Shown here in pieces: positions 1 to 8,232 of a stretch of DNA of 23,064 nt (positions within the stretch are counted from its first letter, which is position 1; each line of letters starts with the position of its first letter). Origin of the DNA: JAQVEM01 sp964556165 (GTDB lineage: Bacteria > Actinomycetota > Humimicrobiia > Humimicrobiales > Humimicrobiaceae); contig CAZKVH010000020.1 of the NCBI GenBank assembly GCA_964556165.1, positions 1 to 23,064 on the forward strand, read 5' to 3'. Below the pieces are notes generated by a model. It ran no database searches. It was not told the DNA's origin and saw only the letters and a program-made list of their open reading frames with translations. A program made the position numbers and the translations under genes.

Positions 1-2
1 AC

Positions 3-524
3 CTGCAGAATAAAAGAGATGAAATAGAGGAATACCTTAAAGATATCTCAGCCGGTATAATCGCCGGCCTTACGGTCCATAAAGTCATTGATAAATTACG
101 AAGCGAAGAAGATGAAAAAATAAAAGATGGTTTAAGCTCGGAAGTCGTAACCGGGCCTCTCAAGGCTATTACCCAGAGATACGATAACCTGAGCATCATG
201 GATAACAACATTATCGTTTCAGACCCATACGATAGCTTTAATATAAAGGATTTAAGCACCGGCTCAGTTGAACAGGTAATGCTTGCTTTAAGGATCGGAT
301 TTACCTCAAAACTTTTAAAAGAAGACAAACTATTCTTAATACTTGATGATGCATTCCAGCACTCGGACTGGGAAAAACGTGAAATTATAATAGGTAAACT
401 TGCAGAAATTGCAGAAAAAGGCTGGCAGATAATTTATTTAACCATGGATAACCATATTAAAAGTTTATTTGATAAGGAAGGCAAAAAATTAGGAGCAGAA
501 AAATACAAAACTTTTGAGCTATAA
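3..524 (+). CDS. SMC/SbcC/YhaN-like ATPase, C-terminal fragment (5' end outside window)
   Basis: The reading frame is open from base 3 with no start, so the gene begins before the window; the first in-frame ATG, at 198, is internal. What remains is the C-terminal half of an ABC/SMC-type ATPase head. An ABC signature-like LSTGSVEQ is followed about 30 residues later by a Walker B strand, LFLILDD, and a D-loop-like AFQHSD. The end reads QIIYLTMDNH, where many relatives carry a switch histidine (TCH or THD). Charged, helix-prone residues before the head (LQNKRDEIEEYLKDI) fit the end of a coiled-coil arm. Such proteins act in DNA repair, nuclease complexes or chromosome maintenance, but the partner gene and N-terminus are not visible, so the exact family is open. 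It is convergent with rnfB, separated by 29 bases with no clear hairpin. Confidence 0.75.
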   Translation: MQNKRDEIEEYLKDISAGIIAGLTVHKVIDKLRSEEDEKIKDGLSSEVVTGPLKAITQRYDNLSIMDNNIIVSDPYDSFNIKDLSTGSVEQVMLALRIGFTSKLLKEDKLFLILDDAFQHSDWEKREIIIGKLAEIAEKGWQIIYLTMDNHIKSLFDKEGKKLGAEKYKTFEL

Positions 525-553
525 AAGTATTTTTATATATTCGTGAAAAGACC

Positions 554-1435
554 TTACATCTTTTTTAGAGTTACTACCTTCTCACTTTCAAGATTATCCT
601 TTTCCAGCCTTGAATTTATATTGGACATCTCAAGAAGTGTCTCGGTCGGGCATATTTTAATACATTCCTCGCAGAGAGTACACTTTGCATAATCAAATTC
701 GGGGATAGCTCTTTCTTCATTCCATATTATCGCATCATACTCACATGCCTTAAGGCAATTTTTACAATGTACGCAACCATTATCACATCTCTCTCTACCC
801 GGGATATTCCTGATTGGCACATAGCTGCAAAAATAAAGCACCTTTGAATCAGCAGGTACAAGCTCTATTACATTCATGGGGCACTCTTCCACGCAGAGAC
901 CGCATCCGGTACACTTGTCCGGGTTTATTACTGCCACATTCATTTTTTTATCTATGGATATAGCATCAACAGGACAAACCTTAATGCAATCCCCCAGTCC
1001 CAGGCATCCATATGGGCATTTTTTAAAACCACCAACCAATTTGGATGCAGCTTTACATGTTTTTATACCGGAGTAGTCACCAACAAGGTCTGATTTACCA
1101 TAACAGCGAACCACGGCTTTCTTGCTGGCTACAGATGAACTTATTTCAATACCAAGTACTTTTTCCAGCCCTGAAAGCATCGCAGGTTCATTCGATAACA
1201 TAGTGCAAGGGCTTTTCAGGAAGACATTACTGTCTTCCGCCAGGGCCTGAGCATATGCAAAACACCCGGGATACCCGCAGGCACCGCAGTTAGCTCCGGG
1301 CAGGTGCTTGAAAATCTCTTCTGCTCTTGCAAGTGATCCCGGCTCCTTCGGCAGATATCTATTTGCAAGAAAGATCAGTATCCCGCATGCAATACCTATA
1401 GAGCTTAAAATTATAACAATTAAAACACTATCCAT
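554..1435 (-). CDS. rnfB: Rnf complex subunit B (multi-cluster ferredoxin-like subunit)
   Basis: RnfB is the subunit thought to receive electrons from reduced ferredoxin and pass them into the membrane-bound Rnf complex. An N-terminal membrane helix (about residues 4-25) precedes the Fe-S domain with C50, C53, C58 and C77 (NCGACGYPGC and a distal Cys). Then come the conserved Rnf segment KCPYGCLGLGDC and four ferredoxin-like cysteine motifs, among them CTGCGLCVEECP, CDNGCVHCKNCLKAC and CTLCEECIKICP. At 293 residues it is longer than the proteobacterial RsxB form (about 190 residues, two ferredoxin clusters) and resembles the extended clostridial-type RnfB. It is the last gene of the apbE-rnfCDGEAB run, 46 bases after rnfA. 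An AAGGT stretch about nine bases upstream supports the ATG. Confidence 0.95.
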   Translation of the reverse strand: MDSVLIVIILSSIGIACGILIFLANRYLPKEPGSLARAEEIFKHLPGANCGACGYPGCFAYAQALAEDSNVFLKSPCTMLSNEPAMLSGLEKVLGIEISSSVASKKAVVRCYGKSDLVGDYSGIKTCKAASKLVGGFKKCPYGCLGLGDCIKVCPVDAISIDKKMNVAVINPDKCTGCGLCVEECPMNVIELVPADSKVLYFCSYVPIRNIPGRERCDNGCVHCKNCLKACEYDAIIWNEERAIPEFDYAKCTLCEECIKICPTETLLEMSNINSRLEKDNLESEKVVTLKKM

Positions 1436-1481
1436 AATAAAAAACCTTAATCACCTGATATATTCTCAGTTCTTATCATTG

Positions 1482-2057
1482 CTATACAATACCGCTAAAA
1501 CCTGAAAATGCCATTGCCAGAATTGCCGCAGTTAAAAATGCTACCGGAAGGCCTCTCATTGATTTCGGTGGATCGGCAAGATCCAGCTTCTCTCTTATCC
1601 CGGACATAATTATAAGCACGAGAGTAAAACCAATTCCCGCTCCCAGGGCACTTACAGCACTTTCCAGAATTGAGTAATTTTCTGCCGAATTTATAAAAGT
1701 TATTCCAAGCACAATACAGTTAGTGGTAATAAGCGGCAGATATATCCCAAGCGCATTGTACAGTAATATATTGGTCCTTTTAATTATCAGCTCAACTATC
1801 TGTACCAGTGAAGCTATCACCAGTATATATATCACAATATTCATATACTCAACTTCATAAGGCACAAGAATATAATTATAGATAACCGAAGCCACGACAG
1901 AAGTAATAAGCATCACAAGCGTTACAGCCAGACCCATGCTAAAAGCATTTGATAATTTCTTGGATACTCCAAAAAAAGGACACAATCCAAGGAATTTCAC
2001 AAGAACCATATTATTTATAAGGACCATTGCTATAAATATCGTTAAAATATTATTCAC
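1482..2057 (-). CDS. rnfA: Rnf complex membrane subunit A
   Basis: RnfA is a roughly six-helix integral membrane subunit that pairs with RnfE in the ion-translocating core. The 191-residue product is almost entirely hydrophobic and carries the family patterns NNMVLVKFLGLCPFFGVS near the N-terminus and GIYLPLITTNCIVLG in the middle. Its length matches the family (about 190 residues). The start is GTG at 2057-2055, supported by GGGGTGA six bases upstream, and it overlaps the end of rnfE by eight bases, which suggests translational coupling. RnfA and RnfE are related inverted-topology proteins: the same NC-I-LG segment appears in both here. Confidence 0.95.
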   Translation of the reverse strand: MNNILTIFIAMVLINNMVLVKFLGLCPFFGVSKKLSNAFSMGLAVTLVMLITSVVASVIYNYILVPYEVEYMNIVIYILVIASLVQIVELIIKRTNILLYNALGIYLPLITTNCIVLGITFINSAENYSILESAVSALGAGIGFTLVLIIMSGIREKLDLADPPKSMRGLPVAFLTAAILAMAFSGFSGIV

Positions 2058-2712
2058 CTTTTATCACCCCTGTCATTCTGAGTATACCCATAAAAATTCC
2101 TATCACCAGAAAAGCTCCCGGAGCGGAAATGAAAAACGTAAGCGGATGCGATGATAAAAAAGGCAGCTTAAACAGTTCTGTTCCGAATATCTTAAGCCCC
2201 CCGGTTCCCAGTAATTCCCTTATTAAAGAGATTATTATAATAGCAGCAGTGTATCCAAGTCCGCTACCCAGTCCATCAGCAAAAGAAAGAAGAACCGAAT
2301 TTTTTGAAGCAAACGCTTCTGCCCTGCCCAGAATTATGCAATTTACAACAATAAGGGGAAGATAAATCCCCAGTGATTTATGGAGCGCAGGTAAATACGC
2401 CTCAAATATTAGGCTTAAAACGGTAACAAACGTAGCAATAACAACTATAAAAACAGGTATCCTTACAAGAGAAGGCGTGACATTTCTTATGCTCGAAATA
2501 ATCACGTTAGAACCAATAAGAACAAAGAGCACGCCTGCACTCATACCCAGTGCATTATCAACGGAAGTTGTTATTGCTAGAACCGAGCAGATGCCCAGTA
2601 TGAGAACAAAAACTGGATTTACTGTAATGAATCCTTTTGCTAATTCCTTCCAGAATTTTCTTCCGATGCTTTCCTTTAATTCCTGTATATTTTTATCCTT
2701 GTTATCATTCAT
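2050..2712 (-). CDS. rnfE: Rnf complex membrane subunit E
   Basis: RnfE is the integral membrane partner of RnfA in the ion-translocating core. The 220-residue product starts with a charged N-terminus, then FWKELAKGFITVNPVFVLILG, which is typical of RnfE/NqrD proteins, and contains SLGIYLPLIVVNCIILGRAEAFA, the counterpart of the RnfA signature. About six membrane helices are visible, with the usual glycine-rich turn DGLGSGLGYT. It lies 52 bases after rnfG, and its end overlaps the GTG start of rnfA by eight bases. An AGGTT about eight bases upstream and a GGGAGAG further up are the only ribosome-binding candidates. The ATG at 2712 is the natural start because the family's N-terminal region follows directly. 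Confidence 0.95.
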   Translation of the reverse strand: MNDNKDKNIQELKESIGRKFWKELAKGFITVNPVFVLILGICSVLAITTSVDNALGMSAGVLFVLIGSNVIISSIRNVTPSLVRIPVFIVVIATFVTVLSLIFEAYLPALHKSLGIYLPLIVVNCIILGRAEAFASKNSVLLSFADGLGSGLGYTAAIIIISLIRELLGTGGLKIFGTELFKLPFLSSHPLTFFISAPGAFLVIGIFMGILRMTGVIKGE

Positions 2713-2764
2713 AATGCAACCTGCAATTCTCTCCCTTTATCATCTATATAAAACAGGACTTTTA

Positions 2765-3295
2765 TTATTCAAGACTATCTATCACTTCTCCCATTTTCTT
2801 CTTAATTGTATCTACAACAGCTCTCGAGCTTGTAGTAGCTCCTGTTATGGCATCTATCTTACCGCCTTCTGATTCAAGAGCAACTTCGTTTATTGATATA
2901 CCCTTAAACTGGTCGGTAAAATCACTTTCGGTTATCCTTGCACCCAGACCAGGCGTTTCAGTCTGTGAGAGTATCGATATCCCTTTAATCTCAAAGCTTG
3001 TGTCAACTCCGACCAGTATCTCGATTTCTCCACCATATCCACTGCCGGAAGCTATAAAAGCATAGCCTGCCTTTCCCTCATCCTGATATATGACATATAT
3101 CTCATCTTCGATTTCATATCTATCCATCTGAGGAAAAATAACTTCAAGAATACCACCTGTTTCCTCTATCTTTCTTTGCTCCAGGACAGAAGATGTCACA
3201 CCATTAACTGCTGCCAGGATAACCACGGAAATTATAACAACTATTGACAGCCAGATAACCGGATATAATTTGTTCGATAAAAATCTTTTAAACAT
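2765..3295 (-). CDS. rnfG: Rnf complex FMN-binding subunit G
   Basis: RnfG is a membrane-anchored protein whose soluble domain carries covalently bound FMN and transfers electrons across the complex. One N-terminal helix (LYPVIWLSIVVIISVVILA) precedes an FMN-binding domain. The attachment motif DAITGATTSS is intact, and the threonine of TGAT is the expected FMN acceptor. SQTETPGLGARI is also typical of the family. I chose the ATG at 3295, which overlaps the rnfD stop by eight bases. The frame remains open upstream to a TTG at 3319, but that would extend eight residues into rnfD without a clear Shine-Dalgarno site. The nearby ApbE homologue is the expected FMN transferase. Confidence 0.93.
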   Translation of the reverse strand: MFKRFLSNKLYPVIWLSIVVIISVVILAAVNGVTSSVLEQRKIEETGGILEVIFPQMDRYEIEDEIYVIYQDEGKAGYAFIASGSGYGGEIEILVGVDTSFEIKGISILSQTETPGLGARITESDFTDQFKGISINEVALESEGGKIDAITGATTSSRAVVDTIKKKMGEVIDSLE

Positions 3296-4235
3296 TTTTA
3301 CTTTTTTTATAAAAACCAAACGGTTTTACTCTTATATACCTATCAATAAGTGGATTAAAGGCATTCATTATAAGTATGGAATAAGTTACCCCCTCTGGCA
3401 TATTGCTAAAATTCCTTATAATCACTGTCAGTATCCCCAGCCCCACTCCAAATATTATCCTCCCATTTCTGGTTACCGGGGAGGTAACATAATCTGTAGC
3501 CATGAAAAAAGCTCCTATCATAAGACCACCGGCAAGTATCTGAAACAATACATCCTTCCCCATTATGAAAGAGCCGAGTACCACAGTACCAATATAAAAT
3601 ACCGGTATTCTCCAGTCTATTATACGAAATATTACAAGAAATAATGCCCCTATAAGTATCAACAATGCCGATGTTTCGCCAAGGCAGCCTCCGGTATTGC
3701 CGAAAAATAAATCCTTATATAAAGAAATCTTATCTGACTGATAGACAAAATTTTCAGACAGCGGAGTAGCTCCTGTTATGGCATCATAATTAAAATGAGG
3801 CGGAAGAACCCATGTGGTCATTTCTTTAGAAAAACATACAGCTAAAAAAGCTCTGCCTCCAAGTGCCGGGTTAAATATATTATATCCCAGCCCTCCAAAA
3901 GCTTCCTTTACCACAGCTATTGCAAAAAAAGAACCAAGAGCAGCCATCCATAAAGGCAGTCTTGGCGGAAGAGTAAGAGCTAAAAGGAGTCCTGTGATAA
4001 CAGCGCTTCCATCCATTATAAATCTCTTTTTTCTGATTTTCTTTATAATAAATTCGGTTAATACAGCAGTCACCACACATGTCAGCATTAAATAAATTGC
4101 GTAATATCCAAAGAAATAGATAGCCGCAGCCGCAGGAAAAAGAAGAGCAACAACCACGAGGTACATTATCCTGGATGTGGAGAAACCTTTCCATATATGG
4201 GGCGCATGAGAAATTAATATTTTATTATCTTCCAC
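3288..4235 (-). CDS. rnfD: Rnf complex FMN-binding membrane subunit D
   Basis: RnfD is a polytopic membrane subunit with covalent FMN, related to NqrB. The 315-residue product has multiple hydrophobic helices, the conserved MDGSAVITGLLLALTLPP segment (about residues 74-91) and FNPALGGRAF. The flavin attachment site is DAITGAT with acceptor Thr157. C-terminal features include the family segment FMATDYVTSPVT. The start is GTG at 4235 with AGGTGG immediately upstream, twelve bases after rnfC. Its last codons overlap the rnfG ATG. The product ends in a short lysine-rich tail (YKKSKNV), as expected for a cytoplasmic end. Confidence 0.95.
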   Translation of the reverse strand: MEDNKILISHAPHIWKGFSTSRIMYLVVVALLFPAAAAIYFFGYYAIYLMLTCVVTAVLTEFIIKKIRKKRFIMDGSAVITGLLLALTLPPRLPLWMAALGSFFAIAVVKEAFGGLGYNIFNPALGGRAFLAVCFSKEMTTWVLPPHFNYDAITGATPLSENFVYQSDKISLYKDLFFGNTGGCLGETSALLILIGALFLVIFRIIDWRIPVFYIGTVVLGSFIMGKDVLFQILAGGLMIGAFFMATDYVTSPVTRNGRIIFGVGLGILTVIIRNFSNMPEGVTYSILIMNAFNPLIDRYIRVKPFGFYKKSKNV

Positions 4236-4247
4236 TTTCCACCTGTT

Positions 4248-5615
4248 TTATTTTTTAGCTTTCCTTTTTACCAGTTCGCTCTTGCATGTTTTTATATACC
4301 CCACAATAGGAATATTTGCAGGGCAGACATATGAACATAAGCCGCATTCGATACAATTCCCTATATGATACTCCTGGCAGGTCTCATAATCACCTTTTTT
4401 TGTATTCCTGACATACATAAGAGGCATAAGATTCATAGGACATATATCCACGCACCTGCCGCAGTTTATGCAGTTTTGCTCATCCTGGATTCTCCTTTTC
4501 TCGACCAGTATGCAATTTGTCCCTTTTATTACAGGAAACTCGTTATCCACAACAGAAACGCCCATCATGGGACCACCGAGTATAATAGAATTAAATTTGC
4601 CTCTATAGCCGCCGCATTTTTCAATTAGCGAGCCAACGGTTGTGCCCAGCCTTACTCTAAAGTTCTTTGGATTTACCACAGCTCCGGTCACAGTTACCAC
4701 TCTTTCTATAAGTGGCATGCCTTCAATTACAGCGGAGTATATTGATTTAGAAGTTGCCACATTGCTTACTATGGTTCCTACGTCCATTGGAAGGCCGCCC
4801 ATAGGAACAGACCTCCCTGTTATAGTTTTAATCAGCATCTTCTCTGCACCCATCGGATATCTTGACTTCAGTGAGACTATCTTAAATAAACTGCTAAAGC
4901 CCATCTCCATTATGAGTTTTTTTAGATTCTCTATCGCATCTTTTTTATTATCCTCTATACCTATATAAATATTTTGAGGTAAAAGAATCCTGTTAATAAT
5001 ATAAAGACCCATCAGAATTTCTCTGCCGTTTTCAAGCATAAGTCTGTGGTCGGATGTTATAGACGGCTCACACTCACAACCATTTAATATAACGGTATCA
5101 ATTTTCTTATCCGGAGGTGGATTTAATTTTACATGAGTCGGGAAAGTTGCTCCTCCCATTCCCACAATCCCTGCTTCCCTTACTTTCTTTAGTATTTCTT
5201 CTTTGCTGATATTATCTATTATTTTTTTTAGTTCGGAAATGTCACCCAGCTCAAGTATGTCAAAGAGTTTGCTATGCTCAACCCATGAATCCTCTCCGTC
5301 CGACGATATAATTACCGCATCCGTTACCTCGCTTGTTATCGGATTTACCATTCTTATTACTTTCGATACTTTCCCCGAAATTGAAGAGTGTACAGGTGCA
5401 GAGACATAGCTTTTGGAATCAGCTATTTTTTGTCCTGTTTTAACAAAATCTCCTCTGGTTACCAGGAATTCGCATGGGGCACCCAGACTCTGCTGGACAG
5501 GAATAACCACTTTCTCTGGAACCGGCAAAACCTCTATGGGCTTTTCAGCGGTGATTTTGTCTTCAGGAAGGTGTAAACCTTTAAATGCACTTTTTTTTCT
5601 AAGAACTATATTCAT
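4248..5615 (-). CDS. rnfC: Rnf complex subunit C (NADH/FMN and Fe-S peripheral subunit)
   Basis: RnfC is the cytoplasmic peripheral subunit that exchanges electrons with NAD(H). The N-terminal part (PVPEKVVIPVQQSLGAPCEF) is a biotinyl-like RnfC barrel. The Rossmann-like part carries GIVGMGGATFPTHVK, the usual NADH/FMN signature shared with complex I NuoF. An SLBB-like segment (LGTTVGSLIEKCGGY) follows. The C-terminus has two [4Fe-4S] motifs, CINCGRCVDICP and CIECGLCSYVCP. At 455 residues it is a compact, clostridial-type RnfC without the long repetitive tail of enterobacterial RsxC. It is first of the rnf genes proper, 37 bases after apbE. The ribosome-binding site is weak (AAAG only). Confidence 0.95.
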   Translation of the reverse strand: MNIVLRKKSAFKGLHLPEDKITAEKPIEVLPVPEKVVIPVQQSLGAPCEFLVTRGDFVKTGQKIADSKSYVSAPVHSSISGKVSKVIRMVNPITSEVTDAVIISSDGEDSWVEHSKLFDILELGDISELKKIIDNISKEEILKKVREAGIVGMGGATFPTHVKLNPPPDKKIDTVILNGCECEPSITSDHRLMLENGREILMGLYIINRILLPQNIYIGIEDNKKDAIENLKKLIMEMGFSSLFKIVSLKSRYPMGAEKMLIKTITGRSVPMGGLPMDVGTIVSNVATSKSIYSAVIEGMPLIERVVTVTGAVVNPKNFRVRLGTTVGSLIEKCGGYRGKFNSIILGGPMMGVSVVDNEFPVIKGTNCILVEKRRIQDEQNCINCGRCVDICPMNLMPLMYVRNTKKGDYETCQEYHIGNCIECGLCSYVCPANIPIVGYIKTCKSELVKRKAKK

Positions 5616-5652
5616 TTAAATCTTTAAAAAGTAAAAAAGACTAAAAGTAATT

Positions 5653-6684
5653 TTACTCAATATATTCGAAAAGTCCAGAAGATTCATAAACCTTTCCTTC
5701 CGAATCTATTATAAGAGCTTCAGTATTATCAAGCGATTCGGCAAGCTCCATTCCATTCCCGGGTCCCATTACATAAATGGCTGTAGCAAGCGCATCAGCA
5801 TCAATGCAGGTATCAGCTATAAGAGTTGCACTCATACAGCTATCTGCTGTATATCCAGTTCTGGGGTCTATTATAAAATCCTTCATTGCTTCAGGGTCAT
5901 AATAGCGTAGATAATTTCCTGAAGTGGTTACTGCTTTATTCTCAAAAACAAATGTCGGAAGTGGCTCAACATCTGTATCGCCATTACCTGACTTATCCGG
6001 GTTCTCCAGTCCTACCGACCATTTATCACCGTCAGGCTTAATACCCATTGCATACAAATCGCCGCTGATATTTACGAGTGCCTGTTTTATCCCGAATTCC
6101 TTTATAACTTCCATTGCACTATCAACTGCATATCCCTGGGTAATTCCATTCAGTGTAATGGCCATTCCCTCAACTTCAAATTCTATCCTGTTATTGTTTA
6201 CAACAATCTTATCGGAACCAATAACAGGTAAAGTCTCATTTATTTTCTGGGCCTGGATTTCTTCACTTTCCTTCCACAATCCTTCGCCGTAAAGAACAAG
6301 CAGAGGCTGAACTGTGATATCAAAACACCCATCCGTAATATCATAATAATGAATTGAACTATTTATAAGGTTTAAAATATCAGGTGAAGGATTATCAAGA
6401 TAACCATTTTTATTTAAAAATGATGCCTCACTATTCTCATTGAAAATTGACGCTACATTCCCAATTTCCTCTATCCTCTTAAAAGCAGCATCGATAGCCT
6501 TTCCCCCTGTTTCCTCATCCGAGTACACTATTATTGTCATATAGCTGCCCCACATATCTCTTGTTTCCTCCACCCTTTTTATCGTCCTGAACTTACAGGA
6601 GCCGAGCAGCAGAAGCAATGAAATGATTGTTAAAAAAATACCCAGTAAAGTAATTACCCTGTTTTTTTTAGAAAAAAATATCAA
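5653..6684 (-). CDS. apbE: ApbE-type FAD:protein FMN transferase (lipoprotein)
   Basis: This enzyme moves FMN from FAD to threonines of target proteins outside the cytoplasmic membrane. The expected targets are RnfG and RnfD, encoded just downstream with intact TGAT acceptor motifs. A signal peptide ends in the lipobox LLLGSC (Cys30), so the enzyme should be membrane-tethered. Family features are WGSYMTI, LNGITQGYAVD, LVNISGDLYAMG, TTSGNYLRYY and DPRTGYTADS, with the C-terminal ADALATAIYVMG. The common Lys/His variants of these motifs differ slightly (Gln in TQGYAVD, Phe before IIDP), which other members also tolerate. The start is TTG at 6684, supported by GGAGGA at ideal distance. It leads the rnf operon, 60 bases after the SAF-domain gene. 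Confidence 0.93.
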   Translation of the reverse strand: MIFFSKKNRVITLLGIFLTIISLLLLLGSCKFRTIKRVEETRDMWGSYMTIIVYSDEETGGKAIDAAFKRIEEIGNVASIFNENSEASFLNKNGYLDNPSPDILNLINSSIHYYDITDGCFDITVQPLLVLYGEGLWKESEEIQAQKINETLPVIGSDKIVVNNNRIEFEVEGMAITLNGITQGYAVDSAMEVIKEFGIKQALVNISGDLYAMGIKPDGDKWSVGLENPDKSGNGDTDVEPLPTFVFENKAVTTSGNYLRYYDPEAMKDFIIDPRTGYTADSCMSATLIADTCIDADALATAIYVMGPGNGMELAESLDNTEALIIDSEGKVYESSGLFEYIE

Positions 6685-6689
6685 CTTAC

Positions 6690-6695
6690 TCCTCC
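6690..6695 (-). promoter_or_regulatory. Strong Shine-Dalgarno site fixing the TTG start of apbE
   Basis: On the minus strand this reads GGAGGA and ends five bases before the TTG at 6684-6682. No ATG or GTG lies at suitable spacing in frame, and the signal peptide with its lipobox begins right after the TTG. This supports a TTG start. Confidence 0.7.
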
Positions 6696-6715
6696 ATTAC
6701 ATAAAAGATAGGCCC

Positions 6716-6721
6716 ATTATA
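6716..6721 (-). promoter_or_regulatory. Possible -10 element of an apbE-rnf promoter
   Basis: A perfect TATAAT on the minus strand lies in the 60-base gap before apbE and would give a short leader of about 25 bases that contains the strong Shine-Dalgarno site. No good -35 hexamer stands 16-18 bases upstream (CCTGGC), so this is a weak prediction. The operon may instead be read through from the SAF-domain gene. Confidence 0.3.
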
Positions 6722-6744
6722 ATTTTTGTTTTTTTAAAGCCAGG

Positions 6745-8115
6745 TTAATCACTATAAAGCTTGTCCTGTGACCTTCTGAGCTTTAGCAGTATAGAACCTT
6801 CGGATAATTCCGTATCATTATATCTTATTGGCTTATCCTTTTCTATATTTTTCTTTAGAACACACCCTTCCGATAAGCCGACAGGCAAAAGATTTTCTCT
6901 TTTCGCCTTCCTGTATTCCTCAATAAGTCCGTAAACCATATACTTTCCGATGCCATCAATTACTTCACCGGCTTTAAGGTCCTTTTTGGCTACGGTTATA
7001 ACTTCCGAAACCAGTCCGGACTCAGGAGTTATAGTGGGTTCACCATAAAAATATGCCAGAGAAATAGATAAAGGTGTTTCAATACTTGTCAGATGATATG
7101 GTCTATATAAAAGATAATACGGACCTTCTCCAAGCATGAGATATTTAAGGTCAGCTTTTATCATTTTATTTTTTGTAGAGTAGACAAGGAAAACGCCCGG
7201 AGCGAGGTCACCGATTACGAAATCAACTACCCCTTTTCTGGATAATATTCCGCCATCTTTTTTCAATTTAAATACATCAAGTAAATCTTTTATATTTGCC
7301 GATGGTCCGTGCATCCCCCTGCAGTCAGGCACCAGTCCCGTTGAATTTGAGAGACATGCCATTTCTATCATTGACTTTGTCCCATCTACGAAGGAAGTCA
7401 TCATGCTGGGGCTTGAGCCCTTTTTCTCTGCGTAATCTTTAAGAACAGCCGGGTTTGCATAACGGTCCAGCGGATTATTCTTGCCTTTCCCTGCCGCAAC
7501 TATTTCCAGACCAAGAGTATCTGCAAAATCATACAATTCCTTTAGAGCTGCCGGCTCATCTCCTGCTGAAACTGTATAAACCACCCCATTTTTTTCAGCC
7601 ATCTTTTTTAATATCGGACCTATAACAACATCTGCCTCCACATTTAGAGTTACCACATGCTTTCGGGACTCAATGGCATTTGAAGCTATAAACGCCCCTG
7701 CCCCGGGGTTGCCTGTTGCATCTATGACCATATCTATATCATTAAAAATAAATAATTTTGAGAGATCATCCAGCACAATTAATTTATTTTCCCGTGCAAA
7801 TCCGTTCAGGGTCTCCATTAATTCTCTGTCCAGAAAATCATCCTTTATGCTTATCTTTTTTATGTTTCTACCACCTGAATCAACACTATACTTATTTTCA
7901 ATAATAACTATCTCGCTATCATTTATTTCCAGATCATTTAAAATGCTTATAATTCTCCTTACATCCCTGTTCGCAATCGCGACAACCTGTATGCCATCCA
8001 GTTCTCTTAAGTGAGATATCAGGCTCTTACCCATTTGACCCACACCGGCAATAGCAACCTTTATGGTTTTGCCACTTTTATAAAGCTCTCTTAATTTTTT
8101 ACCAAAATTGAACAT
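6745..8115 (-). CDS. NAD(P)-dependent oxidoreductase with homoserine-dehydrogenase-like N-terminus and C-terminal SAF domain
   Basis: The N-terminal Rossmann fold carries VAIAGVGQMG (about residues 20-29), followed by a homoserine-dehydrogenase-like NAD(P)-binding region (DMVIDATGNPGAG). The middle catalytic region contains AAGKGKNNPLDRYANP and a histidine-glycine segment (CRGMHGPS). The C-terminal 100 or so residues (from about ESGLVSEVITVAKKDLKAGE) look like a SAF domain, the small beta-clip fold found in antifreeze proteins, sugar-acid dehydratases and FlgA. Proteins of this architecture occur in sugar and sugar-acid catabolism, but I cannot assign the substrate. ATG at 8115 has no Shine-Dalgarno site, yet the next Met (28) lies inside the Rossmann motif, so this start is required. 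It sits 60 bases before apbE and may share transcription with the rnf genes. Confidence 0.8.
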   Translation of the reverse strand: MFNFGKKLRELYKSGKTIKVAIAGVGQMGKSLISHLRELDGIQVVAIANRDVRRIISILNDLEINDSEIVIIENKYSVDSGGRNIKKISIKDDFLDRELMETLNGFARENKLIVLDDLSKLFIFNDIDMVIDATGNPGAGAFIASNAIESRKHVVTLNVEADVVIGPILKKMAEKNGVVYTVSAGDEPAALKELYDFADTLGLEIVAAGKGKNNPLDRYANPAVLKDYAEKKGSSPSMMTSFVDGTKSMIEMACLSNSTGLVPDCRGMHGPSANIKDLLDVFKLKKDGGILSRKGVVDFVIGDLAPGVFLVYSTKNKMIKADLKYLMLGEGPYYLLYRPYHLTSIETPLSISLAYFYGEPTITPESGLVSEVITVAKKDLKAGEVIDGIGKYMVYGLIEEYRKAKRENLLPVGLSEGCVLKKNIEKDKPIRYNDTELSEGSILLKLRRSQDKLYSD

Positions 8116-8170
8116 ATAAAAAATAAAAAATTTGTTTATAAAATTAAAAAATCAGAGTATTCAAAAGAAT

Positions 8171-8199
8171 ATTATATTACAATCAAGATTATCCATAAA
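8171..8199 (-). promoter_or_regulatory. Possible promoter of the SAF-domain oxidoreductase gene
   Basis: In the 117-base, very AT-rich gap, the minus strand has TATAAT at 8176-8171, with TTTATG exactly 17 bases upstream (8199-8194). The -10 is perfect and the -35 is poor. The leader would be about 50 bases and, unusually, without a Shine-Dalgarno site. Confidence 0.3.
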
Positions 8200-8232
8200 C
8201 TCGAAAACATGTAATTTTTATTAAACCCTTCT

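Noticed and set aside
3317..3328. A partial CGGTTT match to the proposed TetR site
   Set aside because: It lies inside the rnfD coding end, lacks the ACTG half and has no promoter next to it.
3814..4095. Open frame of 93 codons on the plus strand opposite rnfD
   Set aside because: It lies fully antisense to a well-supported rnfD, shows no family feature, and its composition follows the complementary strand. The same holds for the other antisense frames across the rnf, kinase and ligase genes.
5653..6684. Possible inactivation of ApbE because of Gln and Phe in motif positions
   Set aside because: Other family members vary at these positions, the remaining motifs are intact, and the gene sits beside its expected substrates.
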